DNA of 64,000 nucleotides from Dreissena polymorpha. Its lineage: Eukaryota; Mollusca; Bivalvia; Myida; Dreissenidae. This document shows positions 34,330 through 49,300 of the stretch, piece by piece. Position 1 is the stretch's first letter. Every line of letters starts with the position of its first letter. The stretch covers positions 44,047,585-44,111,584 of the forward strand of contig NC_068358.1 of assembly GCF_020536995.1 (NCBI RefSeq). Reading direction: 5' to 3'. The position numbers and the translations under genes are program-made. Below the pieces are notes generated by a model. It had not been told where the DNA came from, ran no database searches, and worked only from the letters and a program-made list of their open reading frames with translations.

Positions 34330-37300
34330 GTGAGAATTTCTTATAAATCAATTTGTAAAGATTATGTTTGTCATGTAAATCTAGTCACCGCATTCGTTTT
34401 CAAGCCATAACAGAGGTGTACGTATTTCCTATTTCGCCTTATTAAGTTATTGGCTTTAAACTAAGATTATTTAAAGTTTACTATTCTGAGGCACAGGCAG
34501 CAGTATCATAAATTTGCCCCCCCCCCCCGGGACCCTACCCCCCCCCCCGAGCTTACCCCAGGGGTTCCAGATTGTTAAATGTACACCTATTGTGTATGGT
34601 TTGACCTTTCAACAACGAATATTGACAAAAATACACAGTTTGAAAAAATAACCCTCGTATATGTATTATATATACACAAGGTATGAAACCACTATATGCC
34701 CATAGCTGAAAGATTGTGGAACACTGGACGTGACCTTTTTCATCGAAAACACACATGTTCCCATGCAGTTGCCGACTAAATGCAACTGGATTCGTTAAAA
34801 GACAGTAAAAGCAACGTGATTACACAACTAACCGATCTCCTGCTCGGCTTATAACTTTAATATTCAATTAAATTTGACTTTCTTGATATATGTCACTCGG
34901 TGTTTCATCTACACATGTACACCATTTAATTTTATAATGCGTCATCTGGTTGGTTGTTCTCATTGTGTTGGCCAATGTTATGGCGTTTTAGAACCAAGCA
35001 TTCGATCGACAAAATGTGACAGCAAAACACAGACATGGGGGGGGGGCAAATTTATGATACTGCTGCCTGTGTTCTGAGGCACATCATGGAAAAAGAATTG
35101 GCCAGAAAATTTAATCACAATGGTTGTTTATAACTGCAAAGTCCACTCATAAAACACATCACAACATGTCATATGAGGTATAGGTTAAATAGAAATTCAG
35201 TGTAGCTCGTTGATGGGTACAGCGATCTGCAGTGGTTTTTTTCACCATTTTTGGAATGGGGCTTGGTCCCTTTGAATTGGGAAAAAATATTGTTTACACT
35301 AAAAATGGGAAATTAATGTTGTGATTTTTTGCTAAAAAATACTTTAATATTGTAATTTAAGAATACAAGAGAGTTCAATATTTCATTTATTAAGGTTCCA
35401 CTTATAGTGCTGGATTTGAGATGCATTGAATATCAGTGATTTTTTTACAAACTGCCATGAACCAGCAGGGGCATAGATAACCTTCAAACATTGGGGAGGC
35501 GGTCCAGTTTATGTACTGGGAACATAAAGGGGTTCGTTTGAGAGGGTTGTCCTCTCCCGTCGTTCCGAAAAAATTTACAATTGCAATTAATATGGTGCGG
35601 TTTGGGGGAACTTTCATGTTGATATAAATGCTCGATTTTTGTCTCACTCTCAGTTTGTCATGAAATCAGTTTGTCCATTGCCACCGACCACGACCCAGAA
35701 ATCTCAACAGTTATTTTTGTCTTTCCAAAAACTCGTGCTAATTAAAACATAAAATAAAGTAAAAATTTATGTATTTTTATGACGGAGTTTTACAAGTGAT
35801 ATGAGGAATAATTACATTAACATTACATTCACAACACTTATATTTTATTACTGATGAACATGTTTAACACCTGAAAAGGGAAGACTGTAATAAATAACCA
35901 CATGAAAATACACAACAACCAATACAATATGACATGATTAGTAAAGAATATATCCACATTTCGAGCACTATTAAAATATTGAACCAGGATGAATAAATAT
36001 TATTAAATTAAGTTAAATAAACAAAAATTAAGGCATAATTCATTTTTAAAGTCCCTAAAACTGATTAGGAATACTCATTTTGAACATTAAACAATTACAT
36101 AATATATGATATTGTTTCAATGATTTATAATCAAATAATAACTGTTATAATTTGAGAACAAAAATATTTTCAATCAAATTAATGTTTTTCACGCGTATAT
36201 TTACTAAAAATTGTTTTAAGTGGCTAGTACCTTTGAATTAAAGCGATCAATTGAAATTAAAATAATAGCCTGTCGTTAATCAAAACACGGACAGTGCAAT
36301 CACGGAAAAGAACTATAAAACAATTTACGCAATGACATTTACCCGGGCCCCTGGTTCTGCACTGACGGCGCGTAATAAAAAAAATACTGGTTTTGGGGCG
36401 GCGATTTTGGGGGATTTTATGTTTTATTTATATAACGACGACTAGTCGAAATATTGGGGACGCAGCCGCCTCCCCTGCCTCCCCATTACCTATCCCCTGA
36501 CCAGTCATGGGACTTGATGAATTGCGAATATACAAGTCCAAAAATTAAAAGAACTAGTCCAAACATTTTTTTTTAAACATAAAAGTAACCTGTCTGTTAC
36601 AGGAATTTGTAAAACTGGCTTCTTAACACTTAAAGCTGTTGAAAAGCTGCATACTGATTATTATTAAGATATTCTGCAATCTTCAAAATTAAATTTTGAT
36701 AGAAATCTCCATGCATCATTGGGTCTCACATAATTTGAAACTTTGCATCCTCACTGATTTTTGTGAGTCTAGGACTTGGGACTCGCAGGTAAAATAACTT
36801 ACCTGGAATATTGAGACATATTTTTAAAAAAATTGGGTAAACCTTGCATCGGGAATTGTAGGTCCCATTAGGGAAAAATATATATTTTTTCCATTGAGAA
36901 TGGGGCCACCTACAGGACCCAAATTTGAAAGAAAAAAAACACTGGTTGTTTGCATGTGTTTGATATCCCTTTTTTTCCCGCTATTTTGGGAATGGGGCAG
37001 CGTCCCTTGGATTTGGAAAATTTGCTGCGTTTCAACTAAAATTGGGAAATTAGTGTTGTTGATGTTGTGCTAAAAAATGCTTCAAAATTAAGAATACAGG
37101 TGTTTTCAATGATTATTGGCTAGACTTCAAGTGTAATTATTTTTATTTGGAAAGCTTTTTCTCTTGAACACTCTGTTAGCCTTTCCAATTGCCAAAATCG
37201 CCATTTAATCTTTCAGCTGGCGATTAAAGTTTAAAAAGTAAAATAAATAGCAATTGTTGAAAAAATCTCTATAATTGTATCATTAATCCCTTTTTTTTTA

Positions 37301-40300
37301 AAGTACCTAGTTTCTACTTCCATTGGTAATTGCAATAAACGCCACATGGGGTAAGAGAATATCCACTGATAAGAGATACCATGAGGTGCGTTTCGAATAA
37401 TCAAGTCATATTACACAGTCTTGTAAGATGCATCACTGAAATTCTCAGGTAACTTTCCAGTCCCCAAACTGTGATGTTCACCTTCTAATAAGTTACCAAA
37501 ATGCTTATGAGGACAGAGTGAACATTATCTTTTATTGATGTCAGAAATGAAGAATATGTTTATCACAGTTTTACCATTTACGGAATATAAAACAGGATAT
37601 AGAACAGCACATTAAAGAAGGTTTCGGACATCATCATCACACCTTTTTCAGGTGTAGGCCAAGAGTCAAATTTTAGGGAGAAGTCACTTCTCTCTTGACA
37701 GGGAATTAGGGAGAAGTCAGGACGGATCAGGGAGAAGTGACATTTGCCGACTACCGGTAGTTATACTAGACTTATATTGTATTATTTCATAGTTTTATGC
37801 ATGTCTTCTAGAAGTACTTCATATGTTTATTATTTATCCAATAAATGCAAATAAAATAATTTTTAGTGTTTTTATTGTTTATAATAATTATTGTTGCTCC
37901 ATAGTCCATCAAATAAAAATTGTTCAAGCATACACATGATACATTATTACATATTGGTACAAACAAAACTGGCGAAGCATACACATACATTCCCAATTAA
38001 CTTTTCATAAGTTACATAACTTTTAATTTCATAACTTATGAAAAGTTAATTGGGAATGGTGATATTTCATCACGTCCAGTTATAGAACTGATTTACACCG
38101 TTTATCTACAGCCACGTGATAATAGCCATTCACTATACATTTATGCCATGTAAAACCCGTGTTTTAAGAGAGTGAAATTATTGCTGTCTTCTGCAATATC
38201 AACTGCCATGCATGTAAAGCGTGCGTGTTGCAAAAGATGATGAGCTGTTAAGAAATATACACAATCCACTCAAGTACACTGTACATGCAGTATTTCAGAC
38301 TGAAAAAATTACGTTTGAATAAATGACCGATTTAAACTAAGTAAACAGTCCTTCGCGAACAATACATTGCAGTAAATGTATTTTAAAAGAACCAAGAAGC
38401 ACCTTTGTTATTTGGCAAGTACCTTCGTAAACAATATTTGGAGAGGGGGGAGGTGAAGGGGAGGGGAAAAGAGTTACCCATCGCAAGACCCACCTTATCT
38501 TGGAGAGCTCAAACATTGTATACCTTTACTGCCAATACATGAAAATAAAAATGAAATGAAGAAACATGAAGTGAAGTTAATTTAATACAATTATTGTTGA
38601 AACCAATAAATTTATGATAATAATTATGTTGTTCATTGAGCAAATTAGGTTATTATGTGGGTTATCATCATAGTGCTGAAATTTGGCTACTACTTTTTAG
38701 CTCACCTGAGCACAACGTGCTCATGGTGAGCTATTGTGATCGCCTTTTGTCCGTCGTCTATCGTGCGTCGTGCGTCCGTCATCAACATTTGAATTGTGAC
38801 TAATGGGGTTATTTACCCTCGGGACTTCGGTTAAAAACCATTGCCCGAGCACACTGCTTAACATAGAACTCTGCATAAAAAAGCAGAAAACGGCCATAAA
38901 ATGGACAGCCCGATTTTACTGGGCTGTACCATTGGTATAAATATAAATTTTTGCATTGTTGGTGCGGTGCCTTAATAAAAATCTATTGGTTTAAAAATAT
39001 CTAACATTTATAAGAAGCGTTAAAAAGACGCAGTGCTTTACAATGGATGGGTCTAACGCTGTTAAAAAGCGGCGTTTTTATTGGTTGATGTACTTTTAAA
39101 AAGCTGGCGCTGATTGGCCGAAATTTCTTAAATTGAATTGTGAACACTCTAGAGGCCACATTTATTGTCCGATCTTCATGAAACTTGGTCAGAACATTTG
39201 TCCCAATGATACCTCGACCGAGTTCGAAACTGGGTCATGCTGGGTCAAAAACTAGGTCACTAGGTCAAAAAAAAGAAAAACCTTGTGAACACTGTACACA
39301 TTTGATGCCCAATCTTCATGTAACTTTGTCAAAATGTTTGTCTTAATGATATGTTGGTTGAGTTCAAAAATGGTTTCGGTCCATTGAAAAATATGGCCGC
39401 CAGGGGGCGGGCAATATTCCTTATATGGCTAAAGAGAAACCTTTTAGCAGGTTTTATTGTTGTTTCAATTGGAAATATCAATGCAAGGTGACTTAGGTGA
39501 GTCTTAAAATTGTTCCAGTTGTTTAAAAACACTTTGTCAAAAATGTGAACAATTTTGTAGTAAAAAAACAACAACTTATCACATCTTTTAAGAAGCACAA
39601 ACAGCTGTTTGAAGAAAAGTTGATTTTCCTTTGTTTTTTGCAAAAATAATGTATTTATGCTACAGATTTTTTGTGCATTTAAATTACAAATAGTTTGATA
39701 GTTGTTTTGATATGATACATTTTCAAATGTCTTGTGTGTGTTTACTTCTATATTTGCACACATTTATAACTATAAGAAAGATCAAGTGATGTTTTGTTCT
39801 ATAAAAGAAGATCAATATTGAATTTTTAGTAGCTGTACATATTCTCATATTCATTTACTTTTTTATAACTGACTTTGATATATGATAACAATTCAACATA
39901 TTTTATTTAATTATGCAAAAACTATTTTACAAAAACACAATCTCTTTAACAAATACGGTTGTTTTCAGTATCAAAAAGTGTTCTTGCTAAACAGATTGTA
40001 AACAGTCATCCCCTATAAGATGCTGAGATGCTTATCGCATGATCTCAAATTTGGACAACAATTTGTTGAAAAATGTACTTCCATTTTCTTTTGCTGATGC
40101 TCATTATTAAATTACTGTCCTCGTATTACTTTTATCCAAAATAAAAGCTTTGTCGCAACTGGTAACAAATGTCTATTTAGAAAAAAATAAACACACACAC
40201 AAAAAACTACTGATAGCGCATATATGTATATATCTGCCGAAACAGCAAACCTTTTTTTTCACAAAACAACGTTAACAACCCTTGTTTCCTGGATACGACG

Positions 40301-43300
40301 GTTGAGTTAAAAAATGGTTTTGATCCATCTAGTAACATGACCGCCGGGGGGGGGGGGGGGGGGCATTTTTCATATATTTATATACTGAAAAAGCCTGTGA
40401 ACGCTCTTAAAGTCACATTTTTTTGACAATCATCATGAAACTTGGTCAAAACATTGGTTTTATTGATATGTCGGATGAATTTGAAAATGGTCGTGATCAG
40501 TGGAAAAACATTGCCGCCAGGGGATGGGGCAGTTTTCTCTATATGTTTGTAATAAGCATTTTCCTTATATACATGTATATATTTTTTTTAAATCTGGGTA
40601 TTAAAAACATGGCCGCCAGGGTGGGTGGGGTAATTTTCTATATAGGCCTATTGTGAATACTTTGGAACACCTTATTTTTAAAGTCAGTCTTGTCATACTA
40701 ATAACTTAAAATATTTGCTGAAGAGTTTTAATCTTTGTTTCTTTCCATCTAAGTCTCTCAGGTGAGCGACCCAGGGCCCTTTGGGGCCTCTTGTTTATTA
40801 ACTATTTTATTTATTTTGAATCCCTGCACATTTAATTAATTATGATTTTAAATATTATTATATTTTTTCTTTAAATTTTTTTGATTAATCATTTTAAAAA
40901 GATTTTGATTTGAAGATGCGCATCGACCCGGCATCATGTCGAGGATCGCAGCTTGCCTCGGCATTGCTCGGCAGACATATGCGAAGCTTCGCGGCGAAAT
41001 GCGACTTGCCGCCGCATACTGACGCGGCTTTAACGGCCGACTCAGCATCGACTCGTTGCGCCTTGCCGCCGCGGATCGTGAAATACGTTTGTTCCACGTT
41101 GACTGTACTGTATATGGCTTTAGTAAAACCTTGTTAACACCCTAGAGGCCACATTTATTGTCCAATCTTCATGAAATTTGGTGACAGGTCAGAAGATTGG
41201 TCTCAATGATATCTTGGATGAGTTTGAAAATGGTAACGTTTGCTTGAAAAACATGGCTGCCAAGGGGCGGGGCATTTTTCCTTATATGGCTATATCTGGC
41301 TATAGTAAAATCTTGTTAACACTCTAGAGGCCAAATTTATTGTACGATCTTCATGAAACTTGGTCAGAAGATTCATCCCAATGATATCTTGGACAAGTTC
41401 AAAAATGATGCCGGTTGGCTGAAAAACATGGCGGCCAGGGGGCGGGGCATTTTTCCTAATATGGCTATAGTAAAACCTTGTTAACACTCTAGAGGCCACA
41501 TTTATTTTCCGATCTTCATGAAACTTGGTCAGAAGATTTGTCCAAATGATATCTTGGATGAGTTCGAAAATGGTTTCGGTTGCTTTAAAAACATGGCCAC
41601 CAGGAGGCGGGGCATTTTTCCTTATATGGCTATATATGGCTTTAGTAAAATCTTGTTTACACTCTAGAGGCCACATTTATTTCCAATCTTCATGAAATTT
41701 GGTCAGAAGATTGTGTTAATGATATCTTGAATGAGTTCGAAAATGGTTACGTTTGCTTCAAAACCATGGCTGCTAAGTGGCGGGGCATTTTTCCTTATAT
41801 CGCTATGTATGGCTATAGTGAAATCTTGTTAACACTCTGACTCTAGAGGCCACATTTATTGTCCGATCTTCATGAAACTGAGTAAGAAGATTCATCCCAA
41901 TAATATCTTGGACAAGTTCAAAAATGATGCCGGTTGGTTGAAAAATATGGCCACCTGGGGGCGGGGCATTTTTCCTAATATGGCTATATATTGCTTTATT
42001 AAAATCTATTAACACTCTAGAGGCCACATGTATTGTCCGATCATCATGAAACTTGGTCACAAGATTTGTACCAGTGATGAGTTCGAAAATGGTTCCGGTT
42101 GGTGGAAAGACATGGCCGCCAAGGAGGCGTGGCATTTTTCCTTATATAGCTATAGTAAAACCTTGTTAACACTCTAGAAGCCATATTTATTGTCCAATCA
42201 TCATGAAACTTTGTCAGAAGATTTGTCCCAATGATATCTTGGACAAGTTCGAAAATGGTTCCAGTTGCTAGAAAAACATGGTCACCAGGGGTCGGGGCAT
42301 TTTTCCTTATATGGCTTCATGAATCTTCATGAAACTTTGTCAGAATATTTGTTTGAATGATATCTTGGATGTTTATGAAAATGGTTCTGGTCTGTTCAAA
42401 AACATGGCTGCCAGGGTGTTCACTAGTCATGAAAGTTGGTAAGAACAATTTGTGCTAATGACATCTTGGGCTTCACAGAACTGGTCAGTTCCTTTGAATC
42501 TCAGGTGAGCGACTTTGGGCCTTTCAGGCCCTCTTGTTTTTCCTTAGCGCCAACCTAGGTTGAACAGTATACTATATTTCAACAAGAGCATCACATGACT
42601 TTGGTGTGTGAAACAGACAAAATGAAAACATTTGGATTCAACGAGAAGTAATTGAAATGTTTAAAGTAGCTTGTGATATTAAAGGATTTAGTGAAATAAA
42701 TCAATACTACTGTGTACAAATGTGAGTTTGTTTATTAATCATAGTTATTACCATATACTGTTGAATGCACTGTTTGTATGCTGATTAAATAACATGTTAC
42801 TTCTGTTGAGTATGCACAACAAGTGCGTTAATATCAGAGGTGTGATTGTCAAAAAACATTTGTGTTAACAATAACCACTCTGATGTACATTCAGCCACCA
42901 CTATATTTTGATAAGTATTAAATATTTCTAATAAAAGTTGATTTATTCATCTTTATTTCGAAAATTCAATCCCATAGATGTTGTATTTTAGTTCAAGACA
43001 CATGAATTTTTGTATTTGTTTGAAAAATGGAAAACAATTAGCTACCCATGACTCAATTTGTTTTCATTCAAATTTAGGTCCCATAATGGGGACCCATTCC
43101 CACTGGAATAAAGTATATATTTTTCACAAATGGGACCTAAACATGTCAAAGCGACCCAAAATATTTTGTTTCATATTCCCTGCCAAAGGCGAAGGTTAAT
43201 AGAATTGCCCGTTGGTCATAAAATCTTTTATTGCTATATCTCAGAAACTATATAAGATATCAACATGAAACTTCATGGGTGTATAAATAACAATGAGGAG

Positions 43301-46300
43301 AAGTGCCATGCACAAGAACCATAGCCATACACATTCTTTAATAAGAATTATTGCCCTTGTTTTTTTGTATGATGTAACTTTTGAGGGCTTTAACTCAGAT
43401 ATTATACAAGATTTCAACATAAAACTTCATCGGTGTATTGATATCAATGAGGAGAAGTGTCTTTGCTTAAAATCATAACCCTGCACTTTCTTAAATAAGA
43501 GTTACCCCGGTATTTCCCTTTGTTATTTTTGTATGATGTAACTTTTCAGGGCTACATGTTTATCTCAAATACGATACAAGATTTCAACATCAAACCTAAT
43601 GGGTATATAGATATAAATAAGAATTAGTGCTTGCGCAAGAATAATAACCCTTCACTTTATGAAATAAGAGTTATTGCCCTTTGTTGTTTTTGTATAATAG
43701 ACCTTTTCAGGGCTACATCTCAGAAACATTGCAAGATTTTAACATGAAACTTCATGAGTGTATAGATATCAATGACGGAATTTCAATGCATAAACAAGAT
43801 TACCCTATACTTTTTTTATACCCCCACAAACGAAGTTTAGGGGGGTATATAGGAGTGAACTTGTCTGTCTGTCGGTCGGTCTGTTGGTCTGTCTGTCGGT
43901 CCGTAATTAAGTGTCCGCTCTCTAATTCAAGTAGTTTTCATCCGATCTTCACCAAACTAGGTCAGAAGTTGTATCTACATGATGTCTAGGCCAAGTTCGA
44001 ATATGGGCCTTGCCGGGTCAAAAACTAGGTCACGGGGTCACTTAGTGCGTTTTAAACATTCAGCATGTTGTCAGCTCTCTTATTCAAGTAGTTTTCATCC
44101 GATCTTCACCAAACTTGGTCAGAAGTTGTATCTATATGATCTTAAGGCCAAGTTCGAACATGGGCCTTGCCGGGTCAAAAACTAGGTCACCGGGTCACTT
44201 AGTGAGTTTTTTAACATTCAGCATGGTATCCTCTCTCTTATTCAAGTAGTTTTCATCTGATCTTCACCAAACTTGGTCAGAAGTTTTATCTAGATGATCT
44301 GAAGGCCAAGTTCCAACATGGGCCATGCCAGATCAAAATCTAGGTCACAGGGTCACTTAGTACGTTTTACACATTGAGCATGGTGTCCAAAATTGGTCAG
44401 ACGTTGTATCTTGATAATGTCTAGGGCAAGTTTGAATATGGGTCATGCCAGGTCAAAAACAAGGTCACGGGGTCACTTAGTGCGTTTTAAATATCACAAT
44501 GTTGTCCGCTCTCTAATTCAAGTAGTTTTCATCCAATCTTCACCAAACTTGGTCAGAAGTTGTATCTAGATGATGTCTAGGTCAAGTTTGAATATGGGTC
44601 ATGCGGGGTCAAAAACTAGGTCACGGGGTATCTTAGTGTGTTTTAAACCTCACCATGTTGTCCCCTCTCTAATTCAAGTAGTTTTCATCCAATCCTCACC
44701 AAACTTGGTCACAAGTTTTATCTAAATGATCTCTAGGACAAGTTTGAACATGGGCCATTCCGGGCCTAAAACTAGGTCACGGGGTCACTTAGTGCGTTTT
44801 TTAACATTCAGCATGGTGTCCGCTCTCTAATTCAAGTAGTTTACATCTGATCTTCACCAAACTTGGTCAGAAGTTTTATGGAGATGATCTTAAGGCCAAG
44901 TTAGAACATGGGCCTTTCTGGGTCAAAAACTAGGTCTAGGGGTCACTTAGTGCGTTTTAAAAATTGAGCATGGTGTCTGCTGTTTTTTGTGAAGACGACA
45001 TGCAAAATGTTGTGTGTCAATGCGGCATGTGGGGGTATTCGTCACGTCTGTGACAAAGCTCTAGTTTATAATTATACCGTATATCAAGGGATTTGCACCC
45101 ATCCATAAACAAAATGTATTTGGTGGCCGATATCAATTCAAAGATTTGCTTGTTTAAATAAGTCTCAAAATTTAATTCATCTCAAATCCAGCTCCATAAA
45201 TTGAATCTTAGTATATAAGATATAAAAATCACTAGCTTTTATTCTCAATTTTAAAGTATTTGTAAGCAAATAGTCAACAACACTTATTTTCTAATTTTAG
45301 TCAAAGCAAAGTGATTTTTCCCAATGCAAAGGGACCTGACTTATTCCCAAAATGGTGAAAAAAAGCCACTTCATGTTGTGAAATCGCCAATTATTTTGAA
45401 AATATTCACTATCAAACAGTATGTTGTTGTTTATTTTTATAAATTATATGTTAAATGGTTAATATCAAAATTATTTAAAAAGTTAAAGGGTTTTCTTATC
45501 CAAATTATGACTGAACAGATTGATAAGAAAGATATGAACAAGTCATGGCTGCTATAGGGTACTTTCCATGTATTGGCCTTAGGAAATATCTAATATGTAA
45601 ATTATTTTGCTTTAATCCTGCTGTAGAGACAAAGTATTATTTATTAAATGTCCTCATTGTGTTTAAGTTGTTTTCAGTCTCTGTAAACAGTTTATTAAAC
45701 TCCAAGACAAAATGCTTTTTGTATTTCAGGCTTACTGTAGATTCTCTGGTGTCCCAGTAAAAATCAGAAAATCATGTAATCCATGGAATTCACCAAATGG
45801 TAATTGCCATTTACACTTAATAATCAAATGTGGTTATTTTGTTTACTCTTAATATTTTAAATTGTATTATTCATTTTGCCTCATATGTTAGCTACTTATA
45901 CATAGAAATTTAAGTTAAAAGTTAAACAAAACTTTATTTGAACAACTATTTTAAATAATTCTCATTTCTTGTTTTAGGAACATTTCCAGTCATGACATAC
46001 AAAAATGTCACAGAGACAAAAGTTGGAAATATTTTCACCTACTTGAGAAAACAGGTCTGTTTAATTCCAAGTGGGAATTTATTTAAAAAAATGAGTTACT
46101 AGCTTAATTGATATAATTCTCATAAATACACAGAACTGTTCCTATGCATGCACTTCTAAAATCGCTTCACTTCCATCGATACTGCGATTGAATGGCATAT
46201 TGTTATTGCATTTTCTATATTTTAGATAGTATGCACAGAAGTATGACATAAAATAGCTACTTTTGAATCTCAAACTAGCTTTTGTATGTTCAGGCAGCAA

Positions 46301-49300
46301 CTACATGCACAATATTTCATTTTGAGTATTTCCGTGGTGTCTGATCTCTCTCTTTCTCTGTTATTAAGTTCTTTTTCCACTCTCATCTTGAAATAATTTC
46401 TATGAAAAAAAGTGCATCCACACCTTAACTGTGATGTGGTGTCAGCACTTTCTGATAGATTATACTTTACCTTGTTGTGTACAATACTGTTGTACATGTA
46501 TATTTGGATGAGTACACTCCTCATGTAAGATATTGGACGAAATGATTGGGGAGTCCAATGTTACTATGCTTCTAGCAGTGTACAAGTCCAATTGTATCAC
46601 ATCATCCTAAACAGGGCTTTCAAATAACCTTGTTATTATAGACATTATATTATTTTAGTTATTTGTGTTATTCATGTTCAATTATACTCTACAATTTCAA
46701 GGGCTTGATGAGCTTACACGTTTAGGTCTTTTTATGATGTTGTGTGACAAAATAAACAATTTTACTCATGAAAAACACCCAAAAAATACCTTAAAAGTTA
46801 TTTAAAGCATGTATTATATGTGGGAAATGTTTTTTTTATATAAATTTTATGCAGATCAGCAAATGATCTTGTGTCAACATCAGGAAGATTTCTGTTAAGT
46901 TGACTGGGAAATGATCGGTATAACTCGGATTATTAATACAAATATATTACAGGTAGATCAAATAATCCCCAGTTCGGTACAATATTTGATGATTATGTGA
47001 TGTGAATGACAACAGCTAACTTGCTGATATAAATAGGTATATAATTATAGATTCATATGATAGAATTATGCTTTACTATCTTTAGAACTGGGGTATAGAC
47101 TCTAGCCTCTCCAGGAAAGAGTGTGCTGATGTGGTGGCATTCTCAGCCATGATAGATGAGGTGATTCAACCTGCTGTTGTAAGTGGAAATAATCTAAAAA
47201 CAAGACATTAGAGATTTATATTTAATTGGCAAATCAACGGCTTATGTATGATGCATCTATTTCTAAAACTAAAATATACTTTTAAGAAGTATTTGTTCAA
47301 TAATTGGCAAAAGTGTACCGTGTACCGGTAAGTAAAACCTTAGTACTTGATTTTGTTAGCTGTTCCAGTGTTATGTTACAGTTCTGATTTTAAAAAGCTG
47401 TGCATCAGAACTTGCAAGAGTAGATATATGGCAAAATACCAAAAAATACTAATATTTGATTGTTTCACTTTTGTTTAATGCTTTTGGTTTTATAAAAAAA
47501 ATTATATCTCAATTATGTTTTCTTTGTATAGACAATGAGAATAACACAAACTCAAGTATTACAGCTATCACGTGTGTTTAATGTTTTTATGTCCCCGGTA
47601 GGAGGGCATATAGTGATCGGACTGTCCGTCTGTCTGTCCGTCTTTCCGTCACACTTTGCGTTTAGGTTTCGAAAAATGCTCATAACTTCTATGTCCCTTG
47701 AGATGTAACCTTCATATTTGGTATGCATGTGTATATGGACAAGGCCTTTCCATACGCACACAAATTTTGACCCCTGTGACCTTGACGTTGAACTTAGGGT
47801 CCGCGTTTAGGTTTCGAAATCTGTGTTTAGGTTTCGAAAAATGCTCATAACTTCTATGTCCCTTAAGATATAACCTTCATATTTGGTATGCATGTGTATA
47901 TGGACAAGGCCTTTCCATACGCACAAAAATGTTGACCCCTGTGACCTTGACGTTGAACTTAGGGTCCGCGTTTAGGTTTCGAAATCTGCGTTTAGGTTTC
48001 GAAAAATGCTCATTACTTCTATGTCCCTTGAGATATAACCCTCATATTTGGTATGCATGTGTATATGGACAAGGCCTTTCCATACGCACAAAAATTTTGA
48101 CCCCTGTGACCTTGACGCTGAACTTAGGGTCCACATTTAGGTTTCGAAATCTGCGTTTAGGTTTCGAAAAATGCTCATTACTTCTATGTCTCTTGAGATA
48201 TAACCTTCATATTTGGTATGCATGTGTATATGGACAAGGCCTTTCCATATGCACACAAATTTTGACCCCTGTGACCTTGACCTTGAACTTAGGGTCCGTG
48301 TTTAGGTTTTGAAATCTGCGTTTAGGTTTCGAAAAAAGCTCATTACTTCTATCAAGCGTTTATAGGGGGCATAAGTGATCCTATGGTGACAGCTCTTGTT
48401 GATCATGTAATACATCTTCTTGATCATGTAATACATCTTTGTGATCATGAAATACATTGTTTGAGTGTCTTGCAGTTACATTTGTTGTGGATCGACAATG
48501 ACCACTACTCCAACATTACGGGACCATGGTTCACAAGGCATGCTGTCCTGCCCTACAAGTTTGTGGTATCAGGCAGGGCTCACAAGGAGGCTAAAAGGAA
48601 GGTGTTTGAGTCCCAAGGCACGGACAATGTCACTGCAGCGGATGTTGAAACAAAGGTAGGCAAACAGTATTGTTGCTTCATTATGCCATAGTTAATGGCT
48701 TTCCAGAATTTGTAGCATTTAGACAAGACGGCATATGTATTGCACTATATATTACTTTTAATCACCAAACTTCAAGAGCATTCATTCAGCTAGTTTATGC
48801 CCCCACAAAGAAGTGGGTTTCAATAAGCTCTGTTCTTGTCCATCTGTGTGTTTGTCCCAAAGTTTGTAAACTCAACTCATGTTTAACTGCAGGGTGAAGT
48901 TCAGCCAAACTATCATAACTGTATGGTCTTCTTATCACAGGGTCTTCTAAAATCTAGATTAGGTGTGTTCAAACACTATGTCACTAGGGCAAATCTTTGA
49001 TAGACCTTGGTACCATTCTAGATGCCACATTTATGACTCAATCTTGATGAAACTTGGTTAGAATGTTTAGACAATATCTAGTCTTAGTGTGAACCTTTGT
49101 AACGCATTCCACAAACTAGGTCACCAGGTCAATTTTTAGAAAAAACTTGTAACCAATCTAGAGGCCACATTTATGACATTTTTATGAAACTTGGTCAGAA
49201 TTTATATCTTGGTGATATTTAGGCAAAATTTGAATCATCGCCCTGTGTGTTCTAAAACTGAGTCACCAGGTCAAATGATAGAAAAACCTTTTTATCAATT

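Noticed and set aside
40905-41100. Bacterial-derived gene fragment
   Set aside because: GC-rich and open in several frames, but no recognisable protein motif in any frame. Kept only as a compositional anomaly.
41290-42135. Open frames of 110-128 codons with repeated 'GGHVFxxTGxIFELVQDI' text
   Set aside because: Same cause: each repeat is one monomer of the family B array.
47929-48312. 127-codon frame with 'LTPVTLTLNLGS' repeats
   Set aside because: Tracks the family E tandem core; no independent coding evidence.
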